Assembly (NCBI RefSeq): GCF_003591175.1
Contig: NZ_QYYG01000001.1
Span: 248,001-312,000 of the forward strand
Reading direction: 5' to 3'
Length of the DNA: 64,000 nucleotides
Origin: Serratia inhibens
GTDB lineage: Bacteria > Pseudomonadota > Gammaproteobacteria > Enterobacterales > Enterobacteriaceae
The first letter of the stretch is position 1; every line of letters starts with the position of its first letter. Under the pieces are notes generated by a model. That model saw only the letters and a list, made by a program, of their open reading frames with translations. It was not told the DNA's origin and did no database searches. This document shows, piece by piece, positions 43,474-53,062 of this stretch. The translations under genes and the position numbers were made by a program.

Positions 43474-44486
43474 GCCAACTGACTGAGAGCAATGTGGCGG
43501 CAGGGGCCTCCCGCCACCGTTTTCTGCCGCCCGGAGAGCAGATCGTCGATAAAATTCCGTTGTTGCTGTTTGCCGCGCTGCTGGTGTTTTTCTGTCTGCA
43601 GGCGCCGTATTTCACCAGTTGGCAGAATCTGAGCACTATCCTCAAACAAAGCGTGCCCTTGGCGATACTGTGTTTTGGCCTGACCTGCGTGATTACCGGC
43701 GGCGGCGATGACGTGGTTTCCGGTGGTATCGATATTTCCCTGCCGGCGATCGCCGTGTTGGCGGCGGCCATCATCAGTAACGGCCTGACCCACAGCGGTG
43801 ACGGGTATCTGTGGCTGGCGGCGCTGGCGTTTGGCGCGGCGCTGCTGGCGGGGGGCGTCAATGCTTTGCTGGTGGTGGTTGTCGGGTTGCCGCCGTTGTT
43901 GGCAACGCTGGCCAGCTCGGTGGCGGTGGTGGGTATCGCCAACCTGATCACCCAACAGCGGCGCATCAGCGTCAGCGATGCGGCCATTGTCGCACTGCGT
44001 GACGACACCTGGCTGGGGTTGCCGCTGATGGTGTGGCTAATGCTCGCCGCAATGGCGCTGTTTGGCTGGGTGCTGCATCACACCCGTTGGGGCATGCAGT
44101 TGCAGGCGGCGGGCGGTAACCGCGAGGCGGCGGAAATCTCCGGCCTGCGCGTCAAACCGCTGGTGATGGGATCTTATCTGCTGGCGGCTGCGGCGGCCGG
44201 TTTGGCGGCCTTTGCCCTGGTGGCTCGCGGCTCGGGCAGTTCGCCCGGCAGTGAAGAGCCTTTACTGTTGGAAATGGTACTGGCGACTTTTATTGGCGCG
44301 GCCTTCTCGCGCCGACGAGTTGTGACCATCTGGGGGGCGCTGCTGGGGGCCTTGCTGGTTAATGCCTTGTCGAATGGATTGGCGCTGTTGCGGGTAGACA
44401 TCTTTTGGGTCGGGGCGATCAAAGGCGGTTTGATCCTGCTGGTACTGGCCGCCGCTGCCAGGCAACGCCGGGGGGCAAACTCATGA
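43470..44486 (+). CDS. Sugar ABC permease (RbsC-type) 1
   Basis: A 338-aa permease with eight to ten membrane spans. RbsC-type motifs: VITGGGDDVVSGGIDISLPA, GVNALLVVVVGLPPLLATLA and GNREAAEISGLRV. The start overlaps the ATPase stop by 4 bp. The extra D-D in the first motif, where most RbsC proteins have GGIDLSVG, is unusual. It forms a heterodimer with the next permease. Confidence 0.9.
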   Translation: MSQLTESNVAAGASRHRFLPPGEQIVDKIPLLLFAALLVFFCLQAPYFTSWQNLSTILKQSVPLAILCFGLTCVITGGGDDVVSGGIDISLPAIAVLAAAIISNGLTHSGDGYLWLAALAFGAALLAGGVNALLVVVVGLPPLLATLASSVAVVGIANLITQQRRISVSDAAIVALRDDTWLGLPLMVWLMLAAMALFGWVLHHTRWGMQLQAAGGNREAAEISGLRVKPLVMGSYLLAAAAAGLAAFALVARGSGSSPGSEEPLLLEMVLATFIGAAFSRRRVVTIWGALLGALLVNALSNGLALLRVDIFWVGAIKGGLILLVLAAAARQRRGANS

Positions 44487-45466
44487 AGGCATTGAACAAA
44501 CTGCTGATTCGCTACGGCTTTATGCTGATTGTCATCGTGTTTTTCCTGTTTTTCTCCTGGGGCAGTAGCGTGTTTTACAGCCTGGGTAATCTCAGTAACT
44601 TGTTACAGGGTAACGCAATATTGCTGATTGTCGCGCTGGCCATGACGCTGGTGGTGACCGCCGGTGGCGTTGACCTGTCGGTGGGCGTCGCATTGGATTT
44701 CGGCGCCGCCTTTGCGTTGATCGCCCTGAAGCAATATCAGCTCAGTTGGCAAATGGCGATAGTCGCCGCGTTGGCCGGCGGTGCGCTGGTTGGCGTACTC
44801 AATGCGTTGTTGATCGTTTACTTCCGGGTTAAGCCCTTTTTGGCGACGCTTGGCACCTTTTTCATCGGCAGCAGCATCGAACGCATTTATACCGATGGCG
44901 GGGGATCGATAGCCTACCGCCGCATGGCGCAGCAGTATCACGATCTGGCGGTGGGCAATCTCGGCGGCGTGCCGTTACCGATAGTTATCGCTGCCGTACT
45001 GCTGCTGGGCTACTTTCTGTTTTTCGAGCGCACCATCTTCGGCAAGCGCATTCATGCCATCGGCCTGAACCCGCAGGCGGCCCGCGCGGTGGGGATCCGC
45101 AATGGTCGTTACCTGTGCTGGCTGTTGATCGCCTCAGGCATGACCTGCGCGCTGGGCGGCGTGATCCTTTCGGCCAACCTGCGCCAGTTTACCCCGCTGG
45201 CCGGACAGGCCTATTTGCTGGACGCTATCGCAGCGGTGTTTATCGGCACCGCGTTTCATCCGCAGGGGCGCCCCAACGTGCCGGGTACGCTGGTTGGCGT
45301 GCTGTTCCTGGGCATGGTGGCGAACGGTCTGAACCTGATGGGACTGAATTTTATGGTGAAAGACGCGCTGACCGGCGTGATCCTGGTGGTGGCGCTAGCA
45401 CTGTCCTTTATCCAAAGCCGGTTAAAACAAACGCAACAGGCGGAGGCCGGCAGTGAGTCAATATGA
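44483..45466 (+). CDS. Sugar ABC permease (RbsC-type) 2
   Basis: A 327-aa permease, overlapping the previous gene by 4 bp. It has VTAGGVDLSVGVALDFGAAF, VYFRVKPFLATLGTFFIGSS, the coupling loop RIHAIGLNPQAARAVGIRNG-type sequence near residues 190-210 (IHAIGLNPQAARAVGI) and the C-terminal GNGLNLMGL-like MVANGLNLMGLNFM. Two distinct permease genes are common in AI-2 and uncommon-sugar importers. Confidence 0.9.
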   Translation: MKALNKLLIRYGFMLIVIVFFLFFSWGSSVFYSLGNLSNLLQGNAILLIVALAMTLVVTAGGVDLSVGVALDFGAAFALIALKQYQLSWQMAIVAALAGGALVGVLNALLIVYFRVKPFLATLGTFFIGSSIERIYTDGGGSIAYRRMAQQYHDLAVGNLGGVPLPIVIAAVLLLGYFLFFERTIFGKRIHAIGLNPQAARAVGIRNGRYLCWLLIASGMTCALGGVILSANLRQFTPLAGQAYLLDAIAAVFIGTAFHPQGRPNVPGTLVGVLFLGMVANGLNLMGLNFMVKDALTGVILVVALALSFIQSRLKQTQQAEAGSESI

Positions 45467-45620
45467 TGCGGTATTTGTCGGTTTAACCTTGCTCGATATC
45501 GCGGGGCGGCCCGTGAGCGCTATCCCGGCAGGCGGTGGCGTGCAGTTTATTGAGCAGATCCGGCTGAACCCGGCGGGCGGTTCACTCAATACGGCCAATT
45601 TCTCTCAGCACTTTGGTTAG
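45453..45620 (+). pseudogene. 5' fragment of a PfkB-family sugar kinase gene
   Basis: A GTG at 45453 with GGAGG upstream, overlapping the permease end, starts SQYDAVFVGLTLLDIAGRPV and continues to NPAGGSLNTANF, the N-terminal substrate-binding part of PfkB kinases (up to G-G-x-x-x-N). The match ends near 45597 and a stop follows at 45618. The kinase C-terminus lies 1.1 kb downstream at ~46730; about 200 central residues are missing. Confidence 0.85.
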
Positions 45621-45847
45621 GTAAAAGAAAAGTTGGCTGTTTCTACGACATAAAGATGTCCACGTTAATCACTAGCGGGTATACAAAAATCCATCATCAA
45701 ATTATAAAAAAACTAAAGAACATTGACTAATATAAGAACATGCATTATATAAACATTAGTTACATTAACAAAGTAATATCTTTCCTGCTTTTTAGTACAA
45801 AAATAGCGGATACTTCCGATATTTAATTAATTAAAGAGATAACACAT

Positions 45848-46537
45848 ATGGAAGACGTTTGTTTTTTTGATAACCAGATTCTGGCTTTTGAATTACCAAA
45901 TTTTGAAGGAAAAAAATATACATTCGAAGGAGTATATGCAAATCGATGCGAGAAAGGATTCAAGCCAAAATCACTTAAAGTCCCCTCTGCTGTAAATGCA
46001 ATACTTTCTAAAGAACTTACTAAAGATACCTATCGCCATTATCATTTTGAAAGTGGAGATCATGCCACTCTTCCTAATATTGATTATAATTTAGATGAAT
46101 ACGTCGGATATTTAGGAATCAGTATAAAACATGATATTGTAACGACTATAAAAATTAGCCATGAAGGCGATCGGGAATTAATGAAAAAACTAGAAATAAT
46201 AATTAAATTTCATGAATTAGGTGAGGTAAGACAAGGTTTTATAAGTGGAGTTACAGATGATGGATATGTTCATTTACTCAAGCAGTCAGAACCAATAACT
46301 TGCGCAATTTACTTTCGTGATACGAAAAGTTTTGAGTATATTGCAATTGGTTCATTTTTATTGGATTGCTCTTCAACTATTGTGGAAGTTTCAAACTTCA
46401 CCATGTCAAATGAATCAAAAATAGAGGTAAATTTAAATATATTAAAAGATTTATATCTCGTCATGGAAGGAGATGTACCTATTACAAAAATTCATTTTGA
46501 TATTCATAATAAAGATGACATTCCAAAAGGTAAATGA
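45848..46537 (+). CDS. Unknown 229-aa protein in AT-rich insert
   Basis: A 229-aa gene with AAAGAGA before the ATG. Base composition (about 30% GC) is very unlike the ~58% GC neighbours, which points to recent transfer. No signal peptide or membrane span is seen; the sequence alternates beta-like segments (VSNFTMSNESKIEVNLNIL) and is rich in acidic and basic residues. I recognise no family. It lies entirely inside the broken PfkB gene and has no mobile-element genes next to it. Confidence 0.65.
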   Translation: MEDVCFFDNQILAFELPNFEGKKYTFEGVYANRCEKGFKPKSLKVPSAVNAILSKELTKDTYRHYHFESGDHATLPNIDYNLDEYVGYLGISIKHDIVTTIKISHEGDRELMKKLEIIIKFHELGEVRQGFISGVTDDGYVHLLKQSEPITCAIYFRDTKSFEYIAIGSFLLDCSSTIVEVSNFTMSNESKIEVNLNILKDLYLVMEGDVPITKIHFDIHNKDDIPKGK

Positions 46538-46600
46538 TGCGACGGGCAAACCAACCTTAATGCGCAGCAAAAGAACGGTAGTAAACGCTGATTACGCACG

Positions 46601-46624
46601 GTCGGCGTCGATATCGACGCCGAC
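46601..46624. repeat. 24-bp perfect palindrome in insert
   Basis: GTCGGCGTCGAT followed by ATCGACGCCGAC is exactly self-complementary. It lies in a GC-rich patch between the unknown gene and the 3' kinase fragment, close to the insert's right end. Confidence 0.8.
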
Positions 46625-46729
46625 TGGTCGTAGATGGACTTATTTTTAATATAAGTAAAGCTGCCCACCAAAATGAAATAATCGAAGATGAAGTTTTACT
46701 TTCTCGTAAAAAATATATTAAGGGGTCAG

Positions 46730-46936
46730 TTTGAGGTCGTAGACACCACCGGCTGCGGCGACAGCTACTGCGGTGGGTTTATCGCCGGGCTAAGCCGTGG
46801 GCTGGCGGTACCGGAAGCCTGCCTGCTGGCTACGGCGGTGGCTGGGCTGGTTGCCGGTGGGTTGGGATCGGACGCCGGCGTGATCGACTGGGAACACACC
46901 CGGCGGTTTATGCAGCAAACGCCGTACAGCGCTTAG
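46730..46936 (+). pseudogene. 3' fragment of PfkB-family sugar kinase gene
   Basis: From ~46730 the frame reads VVDTTGCGDSYCGGFIAGLS, the anion-hole/catalytic-Asp signature of PfkB kinases (D-T-T-G-x-G-D, with C in the anion-hole position), then a normal C-terminus to a stop at 46934-46936. GC content returns to backbone level exactly here. It is the C-terminal part of the kinase that starts at 45453. Confidence 0.85.
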
Positions 46937-47961
46937 CGCCAGACGTAGAGTAGCGGCTCGCCTTTGAGATAGCGTTGTATGTCCTGTGCGATCATCTCGG
47001 TATGTTTGACCAGCGTCTCCCGCGTGGCGCCGGCGATATGCGGCGTGATCACCACGTTGTCGAATTCGGTGATAAACGGATGCCGGCGGTAAACAGGCTC
47101 GCTGGCGTACACGTCCAGCGCAGCGCCGGCCAACCGTTTCTCCCGCAGGGCGGTAATCAGATCTTCTTCAATCACCACCGCCGCACGCGAGGTATTGATA
47201 AACAGCGCATTGGGTTTCATGCGGTTAAACAATTCACGACCAATCAGCCCATCGGTTTGCGGCGTCGCCTTCAGGTGCAGGCTGATAAAATCGGCGTCGC
47301 TGAACAGCCGTTCCAGCGTGGTTTTCTCAATGCCCGGTTCGTTAATTTCCACGGCGGAAACGTAAGGGTCCGCCACCAACAGCCGCATGCCGAAAGCCCG
47401 GGCAATGCGGCCGACGCGTTGGCCAATGCTGCCGTAACCGACGATGCCCAGCGTTTTGTTGCGCAGTTCGCTGCCTTTAAATACTTCATAGGGGCTGGAC
47501 TTATCCACGTCCCACACCACATCGCTGCGCAGACCCTCTTTGGCCACCGCCGCGTGCGGTTGTTCGCGGGTGAATTCACCACGCTTGAGCGCTGCGTGGG
47601 CCTGGGGAATATGGCGGGCCAGGCTCAGCATCAACGCCAGCGTCAGTTCCGCCGCAGCGTCCGAATTGCGGCCGGGGGTGTAGATCACCGGAATATTGCG
47701 CCGTGCGGCGGCCTGCAGGTCAATATTGACCGGATTGGCACGGGTGCAGGCAATCAGTTTCAACTGCGGGCAGGCGTCGATCACCCGGGCGGTAATATCG
47801 TCGTAGCTGGTGATGATAAAGCTGGCGTCATGGGCCAGATCAATCAGCGCGTCTTCGGTCAGCTTGCTTTCGCCGGCCGCCCAACCGCGAATGACCAGTT
47901 CGCCCAATTGGCGGAAATCATCAAGCGAGCCGGCGTATTCGGCGGTAAAGAGGGTTTTCAT
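46933..47961 (-). CDS. D-2-hydroxyacid dehydrogenase (phosphoglycerate dehydrogenase family)
   Basis: A 342-aa NAD-dependent dehydrogenase. The Rossmann motif is GIVGYGSIGQRVGRIARAFG; the catalytic Arg is in FINTSRAAVV, the Glu in LDVYASEP and the His in VVITPHIAGATRET. It lacks a C-terminal ACT domain, so it is a catabolic-type enzyme rather than SerA. It overlaps the upstream FGGY kinase gene by 4 bp and is probably cotranscribed. Its stop overlaps the 3' kinase remnant, which lies on the other strand. Confidence 0.9.
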   Translation of the reverse strand: MKTLFTAEYAGSLDDFRQLGELVIRGWAAGESKLTEDALIDLAHDASFIITSYDDITARVIDACPQLKLIACTRANPVNIDLQAAARRNIPVIYTPGRNSDAAAELTLALMLSLARHIPQAHAALKRGEFTREQPHAAVAKEGLRSDVVWDVDKSSPYEVFKGSELRNKTLGIVGYGSIGQRVGRIARAFGMRLLVADPYVSAVEINEPGIEKTTLERLFSDADFISLHLKATPQTDGLIGRELFNRMKPNALFINTSRAAVVIEEDLITALREKRLAGAALDVYASEPVYRRHPFITEFDNVVITPHIAGATRETLVKHTEMIAQDIQRYLKGEPLLYVWR

Positions 47962-49469
47962 GGTGCGGGGCTTCCTGCGTTAAGGGCATTGAGTATTTGC
48001 TCCCGGCTCTGCCACAGCGGTTCAAGCTGAAGGCGTAACTGGCGGAACAGTGGGTAGAGCGCCTGATAGATCTGCTGATTGGCCGGATCGGGAATAAATA
48101 GCCGGCGGTTTTCGGCCTGAACAAGCACTTCATGTGACACCGTCACTCCGATGCTTTGCGCCGCCAAAATAGCCACACCTCGCGCGCTCAGCTCTTTCAC
48201 CCGGCTGGTAATCACTCGCCGGCCGGTGCAATCGGCGATGATCTGCAACCAGACGGCCGAAGCGGCTCCGCCGCCGGCAAGGTAAAGATCGCCCTGCGGC
48301 GGGTAATCATGCAGCGAGTCTTTAATGGCGAACGCCAGCCCTTCAAACACCGCCCGCAGCAGGTGCAGATTGCCGGTATGCTGACCGATGCCGAAAAAAC
48401 CTGCGCGGGCCGCCTGGCTGTAAAAAGGCGCCCGCTCACCGTTCAGATAGGGCTGATAGAGCACGCCGCCGCTGCCGGCGGGAATGGCAGCGATCTGCTC
48501 GCCAATACGCTCGAGATCGCCATCGCCGCCCAGCTCACGAACCGCCCAGTCCAGATTCGGCGTGCCCGCCTGCATGGCGAACAGGTTGATATAACGTCCT
48601 TGCTGCGCATGGGCGACAAAGCGCGTCTTCGGGCTGACCCGCGCCAGGCTGTCGCAGACAATGCCGGTGCAGCAGCTGGTGCCCAACAGGGTGTATACGT
48701 CGTCATGATTCACGGCACCAATGCCCAGCGCTGCCGCCGACACATCCAGCGCCCCGGCGCACACTGGAATGCCCGCCGCCAGCCCGGTGACAGCCGCCGC
48801 CTGTTCCGTGATCTCTCCGGCGCGTTGGCCAGGGCGCAGCAGCGGCGGGAACAGCGGGCGAAGAGCCTGCAGTCCCAGCGTTGTCAAAACCTCGTTGGAG
48901 AGCGTTTCGCTGTGAAGATCCAGCAGCGAGGTGCCGGTATCCGTCAACTCAAGGTGTGCCGCACCGGTGAGGCGATAGCGGATCCAGTCTTTGGCGAAGA
49001 AAAAATAGCGCGCATTACTTAGCGCGTCGGGTTGATTTTCCGCCAACCATTTCAGGATCAGCGAACTGTTGCACGGCAGCAGGCGGGTCCCGGTTTGCCG
49101 AAACAGCCTTTCTTCCCGTTCCGGCTGCTGCTTTAAACGTGCCACCAACGGCGCGCTGCGGGTGTCGCTCCATAAAATGGCCTTGCGGACCGGGTGCCCT
49201 GCGGCATCGACCAGCCAGGCGCCTTCGCCCTGGCCCGAGAGGCCAATGGCGCGGATACGCCCTTGTTGCAACAAGGGCGAGTCGGCCAGCGCTCGCAATG
49301 TCGTGACCACATTGCGCCACAACTGTTCCATATCTTGCTCGGCATAGCCGGGGAACGGCACTTCGGTCAGGTTGTCGGCGCTGGCGACCTGGCATTGATT
49401 AAACTGCTCGTCGAATAAAACCGATTTGATCTTCGAAGTGCCTATGTCGATGCCGAGATAATAATCCAT
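47958..49469 (-). CDS. FGGY-family carbohydrate kinase
   Basis: A 503-aa kinase started at the ATG at 49469 (MDYYLGIDIGTSKIKSVLFD), the phosphate-1 motif of the ASKHA fold. Other motifs: AIGLSGQGEGAWLVDAAGHP, GALDVSAAALGIGAVNHDDV and LYLAGGGAASAVWLQIIADC. It is closest in style to xylulokinase, gluconokinase or AI-2 kinase-like proteins. The ribosome site is weak. With the adjacent dehydrogenase and ABC importer it likely phosphorylates the imported substrate, although no dedicated regulator is adjacent. Confidence 0.9.
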   Translation of the reverse strand: MDYYLGIDIGTSKIKSVLFDEQFNQCQVASADNLTEVPFPGYAEQDMEQLWRNVVTTLRALADSPLLQQGRIRAIGLSGQGEGAWLVDAAGHPVRKAILWSDTRSAPLVARLKQQPEREERLFRQTGTRLLPCNSSLILKWLAENQPDALSNARYFFFAKDWIRYRLTGAAHLELTDTGTSLLDLHSETLSNEVLTTLGLQALRPLFPPLLRPGQRAGEITEQAAAVTGLAAGIPVCAGALDVSAAALGIGAVNHDDVYTLLGTSCCTGIVCDSLARVSPKTRFVAHAQQGRYINLFAMQAGTPNLDWAVRELGGDGDLERIGEQIAAIPAGSGGVLYQPYLNGERAPFYSQAARAGFFGIGQHTGNLHLLRAVFEGLAFAIKDSLHDYPPQGDLYLAGGGAASAVWLQIIADCTGRRVITSRVKELSARGVAILAAQSIGVTVSHEVLVQAENRRLFIPDPANQQIYQALYPLFRQLRLQLEPLWQSREQILNALNAGSPAP

Positions 49470-49716
49470 GGGAGCGCCAGCCTGTGGGGAACGAGATTGC
49501 CAGCGTAGCAATGAAGGAAAGGATCCCATATGCCATTTCCGGGAAAGCTAATTCATTAATAAGATTATGATTATTAATACCTTATAACGGAATGGTATTG
49601 GTGGCGTGCGAAGGCTCGGTGCTAGTTTTTTATTACTTTATGGCATCAAATAACCATAAATAAGAATGTACGGTTCTTAATCGGCGCAGAGTTTTGATCT
49701 TTCATTGGGGGTGACC

Positions 49717-50529
49717 ATGTTTAAAACGACAATTTCCCGCTTGGCGCTGCTGACGGCGCTGGCGCTACCGGCCTCTCTGCTGGCGGCGGAACCGCTGCGG
49801 GTGGCGGCCGATCCGGTGCCCCATGCGGAGATCCTGGCCTACGTGCAGAAAATTGATCCACAGCTGAAACTGAAGGTGATTGAGATCAGTAACGGCGTGA
49901 ATTCCAATGAACTGTTGGCGCACGGCGACGTGGATGCCAACTACTTCCAGCACCTGCCTTATCTGCATTCGCAGGAACAGGCGCTGGGCACAAAATTTGC
50001 CGTGGCGGCCAGCGTGCATATCGAACCGCTGGGCATTTACTCGAGCAAGTATAAAAAGCTGAGCGAGATACCGGACAACGCCAAGGTGGCGGTGCCGAAT
50101 AACGTCACCAACCTGAGCCGGGCGCTGTACCTGCTGCAGGCACAAGAGCTGATTACCCTGAAAGCCGGTTTTAACGATCCGTCCAGGGATCAGGCAACGC
50201 CAAAAGACATCGCCGGTAACCCCAAACACCTCAAGATACTGGAGATTGAATCGCCGCAGATCCCGCGTGCATTGGATGACGTCGATTTGGCGGTGATTAA
50301 CGGCAACTATGCGCTGGAGGCGGGGCTTACGCCAGCCAAGGACGCGCTGGGGCTGGAAAGCCCGAAAAATAATCCGTATGCCAATATTCTGGTCACTACG
50401 CCGCAACTGGAGAACGATCCGCGCATCAAACAACTGGCCAAAGATTTGCAGTCGCCGGAAGTGGCCAAATTTATTCGGCAAAAATATCAGGGCTCGGTGA
50501 TCCCCGTGACACCTGCGGATGCGGGCTGA
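49717..50529 (+). CDS. metQ: MetQ/NlpA-family substrate-binding protein
   Basis: A 270-aa exported protein; the ATG at 49717 has GGGGGTGA upstream. The signal ends SLLAAEPL with no lipobox Cys, so it is probably soluble in the periplasm, unlike the usual MetQ lipoprotein. Family motifs: [53 protein letters not shown] and [11 protein letters not shown]. It captures methionine or a related compound for the ATPase and permease that follow. The main metNIQ locus is expected elsewhere, so this is likely a paralogue. Confidence 0.88.
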   Translation: MFKTTISRLALLTALALPASLLAAEPLRVAADPVPHAEILAYVQKIDPQLKLKVIEISNGVNSNELLAHGDVDANYFQHLPYLHSQEQALGTKFAVAASVHIEPLGIYSSKYKKLSEIPDNAKVAVPNNVTNLSRALYLLQAQELITLKAGFNDPSRDQATPKDIAGNPKHLKILEIESPQIPRALDDVDLAVINGNYALEAGLTPAKDALGLESPKNNPYANILVTTPQLENDPRIKQLAKDLQSPEVAKFIRQKYQGSVIPVTPADAG

Positions 50530-51509
50530 TGATTGTCGTAGAACGGCTCGGTAAAAGCTACGGCACCGGTGAACCGCCTGCGCTGGAGCAGGTGTCGCTT
50601 ACCATTAACGACGGCTCGGTGTTCGGCATTATCGGCCGCAGCGGCGCAGGCAAGAGCACCCTGATCCGCTGCCTTAATTTGCTGGAGCGACCCAGCACGG
50701 GCCGCATTTTGATGGACGGGCGCGATCTGACCCAACTGAGCGAACCTGAACTGCGGCGCCAGCGCCAACGTATCGGCATGATATTTCAGGGGTTCAATCT
50801 GCTGCATGCCCGCAACGTCCGGGATAACATCACGGTGCCGCTGGAGATCGCCGGCGTGCCGCGTGCGGAACGTATTCGCCGCGCCGGTGAATTGCTCGAT
50901 CTGGTCGGGTTGAACGACAAGGCGCGAGCTTTTCCTTCTCAGCTTTCCGGCGGGCAGAAACAGCGCGTCGGCATCGCCCGGGCGCTGGCAGCCCGGCCAG
51001 ACTATTTGCTGTCCGATGAAGCGACCAGCGCGCTGGATCCGGAAACTACCGCTTCTATTCTTGCCTTGTTAAAAGACATCAACCGCCAGTTGGGATTAAC
51101 CATTGTGCTGATCACCCACGAACTGGGCGTGGTCAAGGCCATTTGTGACCATGCTGCGCTACTGGCCGCCGGGCGGGTGGTTGAATGGGGGCCGATTGGC
51201 GAGCTGTTGGCAGACCCGGCATCCTCCCTCGGGCAGGCGCTGTTGCCGGGTTGCCTGACGCCGGTAGAAGCGGAAACCCAGGTGGCGGAGCTGACATTTT
51301 TCGACAGCGTGCGCGCCTCGCCGGTGCTCAGTGAACTGGCGCAGCGCCATGCGGTGGACGTTACGCTGCTGGGTGGGGGCGTTGAACTGATTGCCGGCCA
51401 GAGTGTCGGCCGTTTCCGTGTGGGATTGCGATCGCCGCAGGGCGGCTTGCCGCTGGCGGAGGTGGTGGCGTTCCTCAATCAACGGGGCGTGAGGGCCGAA
51501 CTGCTATGA
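50529..51509 (+). CDS. metN: MetN-type methionine ABC transporter ATPase
   Basis: A 326-aa ATPase whose ATG overlaps the metQ-like stop by one base. Walker [10 protein letters not shown], signature [14 protein letters not shown], Walker [15 protein letters not shown] and switch His [10 protein letters not shown] are present. The C-terminal ~80 residues form the NIL domain that senses substrate (ARQ-like [16 protein letters not shown] region). It drives D- or L-methionine-type uptake through MetI. Confidence 0.92.
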   Translation: MIVVERLGKSYGTGEPPALEQVSLTINDGSVFGIIGRSGAGKSTLIRCLNLLERPSTGRILMDGRDLTQLSEPELRRQRQRIGMIFQGFNLLHARNVRDNITVPLEIAGVPRAERIRRAGELLDLVGLNDKARAFPSQLSGGQKQRVGIARALAARPDYLLSDEATSALDPETTASILALLKDINRQLGLTIVLITHELGVVKAICDHAALLAAGRVVEWGPIGELLADPASSLGQALLPGCLTPVEAETQVAELTFFDSVRASPVLSELAQRHAVDVTLLGGGVELIAGQSVGRFRVGLRSPQGGLPLAEVVAFLNQRGVRAELL

Positions 51510-52177
51510 GAAACCAATTGCCCTGGGAAGATCTTCTGGCGCTGGTGCTGAACGCCACCGGCGAAACCTTGTATATGGTGGCGCTGGCATCGCTGTTTAC
51601 CTTATTGATCGGTCTGCCGCTTGGCGTGGTGCTGTTTATCACCCGCAAGCAGGGCATATTGCCCGCACCGCGCCTCAATGGCGCGCTGGGCGCTATCGTC
51701 AATCTGGGGCGATCGCTGCCGTTTGTGGTGCTGTTGATTGCCTTGATCCCGTTAACCAGGCTGATTATCGGCACCACGTTAGGCAGTTCCGCAGCGGTAG
51801 TGCCGATCACCATTGGCGCTTTTCCGTTCTTTGCGCGCATCGTCGAGTCGGCGCTGGATGAGGTGGAAAAAGGGCGGATCGAGGCGATTTTGTCGATGGG
51901 CGGCAATGTGCGCCACGTCATTTTTAAAGTGCTGCTGCCGGAAGCCTTGCCGACGCTGTTGGCCGGGTTGACGCTGACGGTGGTGATGTTGATTGGTTTT
52001 TCTTCCATGGCCGGCGTGATCGGCGGTGGCGGATTAGGCGATCTGGCGATCCGTTATGGCTATCAACGCTTCAACAATCAGGTGATGATCGCGACGGTGA
52101 TTATTCTGGTAATTCTGGTGCAGGGCGTACAAACCCTGGGCGATCGTCTGGTCCGTTCGCTGGCGCATCGGCGTTAA
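51506..52177 (+). CDS. metI: MetI-type methionine ABC transporter permease
   Basis: A 223-aa permease with five to six spans, overlapping metN by 4 bp. MetI features: [40 protein letters not shown] and the coupling loop [20 protein letters not shown]. It completes the three-gene importer. Confidence 0.92.
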   Translation: MRNQLPWEDLLALVLNATGETLYMVALASLFTLLIGLPLGVVLFITRKQGILPAPRLNGALGAIVNLGRSLPFVVLLIALIPLTRLIIGTTLGSSAAVVPITIGAFPFFARIVESALDEVEKGRIEAILSMGGNVRHVIFKVLLPEALPTLLAGLTLTVVMLIGFSSMAGVIGGGGLGDLAIRYGYQRFNNQVMIATVIILVILVQGVQTLGDRLVRSLAHRR

Positions 52178-52269
52178 GAGGCTTTATCATTTGGTGCGCA
52201 CCGACTTAGCGCAATATTGCAGTACGGACTAAGCTACATGCTGATAATCATCGGGTTATAGAGGAAAGC

Positions 52270-52731
52270 ATGAGCGGAGCCATTAAAATCAGGGAACTTG
52301 AAACGCGAGATTTTGCTGCATGGAATCTATTGTGGCAGGGATACAATGCGTTTTATGGTCGCCAGGGCGCTACGGCATTGCCGGATGAGGTGACGCAAAC
52401 CACCTGGTCGCGTTTTTTTGACGCCTATGAACCTATGCATGCGTTGGTGGCGGAAGACGACGGCAAGTTGGTGGGGCTGACACATTATCTGTTGCACCGC
52501 AGCACTATTCAGATCCAACCCAACTGTTATCTGCAAGATCTGTTTACCGATGAAGCGGCCCGGGGAAAAGGCGTCGCGAAGGCATTGATTAATGCCGTCT
52601 ATGCGCGGGCCGAGAGTCTCGCTTTGCCGCGGGTCTATTGGAATACGCATGAAACCAACCTTAACGCCATAAGGTTGTACGACAAGCTGGCGGACAGACC
52701 CGGTTTTGTGATGTACCGAAAGGTGCTTTGA
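52270..52731 (+). CDS. GNAT-family N-acetyltransferase
   Basis: A 153-aa acetyltransferase with GAGGAAAGC before the ATG. The acetyl-CoA binding strand and loop are YLQDLFTDEAARGKGVAKAL (motif A), with later NTHETNLNAIRLYDKLADRP (motif B). The N-terminal IRELETRDFAAWNLLWQGYN is typical. The acceptor is unknown; many such enzymes acetylate amines or ribosomal-protein termini. Confidence 0.9.
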   Translation: MSGAIKIRELETRDFAAWNLLWQGYNAFYGRQGATALPDEVTQTTWSRFFDAYEPMHALVAEDDGKLVGLTHYLLHRSTIQIQPNCYLQDLFTDEAARGKGVAKALINAVYARAESLALPRVYWNTHETNLNAIRLYDKLADRPGFVMYRKVL

Positions 52732-53062
52732 AATTACGAAAAAATCTGCCACAACAAGGCGCCGTTGATAACGGCGCCAAAGGTCCAAACATCATGGCCA
52801 CAGGCTCAGGCTGTGTGGCTCCCCCCCGTTAGCTGCAAATTGCCCATGCCCTTGACCTGCTTTGCGGTATGCGTGCTGGAAGGCAGGTGCAAAGCGCGAT
52901 TTGACGCTACAGTTGATCTATTAATATATTGGCAAATCTTCAATTAACAGGTGATCGAATCACGCGTTTTTCGCGCGTATCCTCAGGTATGATGAATCGG
53001 TTGTCGCCCCTCATCATGTTGGCAGGATTTTACCCGTATTCTTCGAACGCTCTGGAAGCAAG
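52732..53062 (+). other. Spacer with two stem-loops
   Basis: About 330 bp without a recognised gene. GGCGCCGTT/AACGGCGCC at 52758-52778 is a perfect 9-bp stem with a 3-nt loop that probably ends the acetyltransferase transcript, although no U-run follows. The stretch near 52880-53050 is AT-richer and should hold the promoter for the diguanylate cyclase gene. Confidence 0.5.

Noticed and set aside
45000..46000. CRISPR array or tRNA genes anywhere in the window
   Set aside because: No regularly spaced short direct repeats and no cloverleaf-like sequence with a TTCGA-type arm were seen; the direct repeats present are long tcC cores and leader copies.
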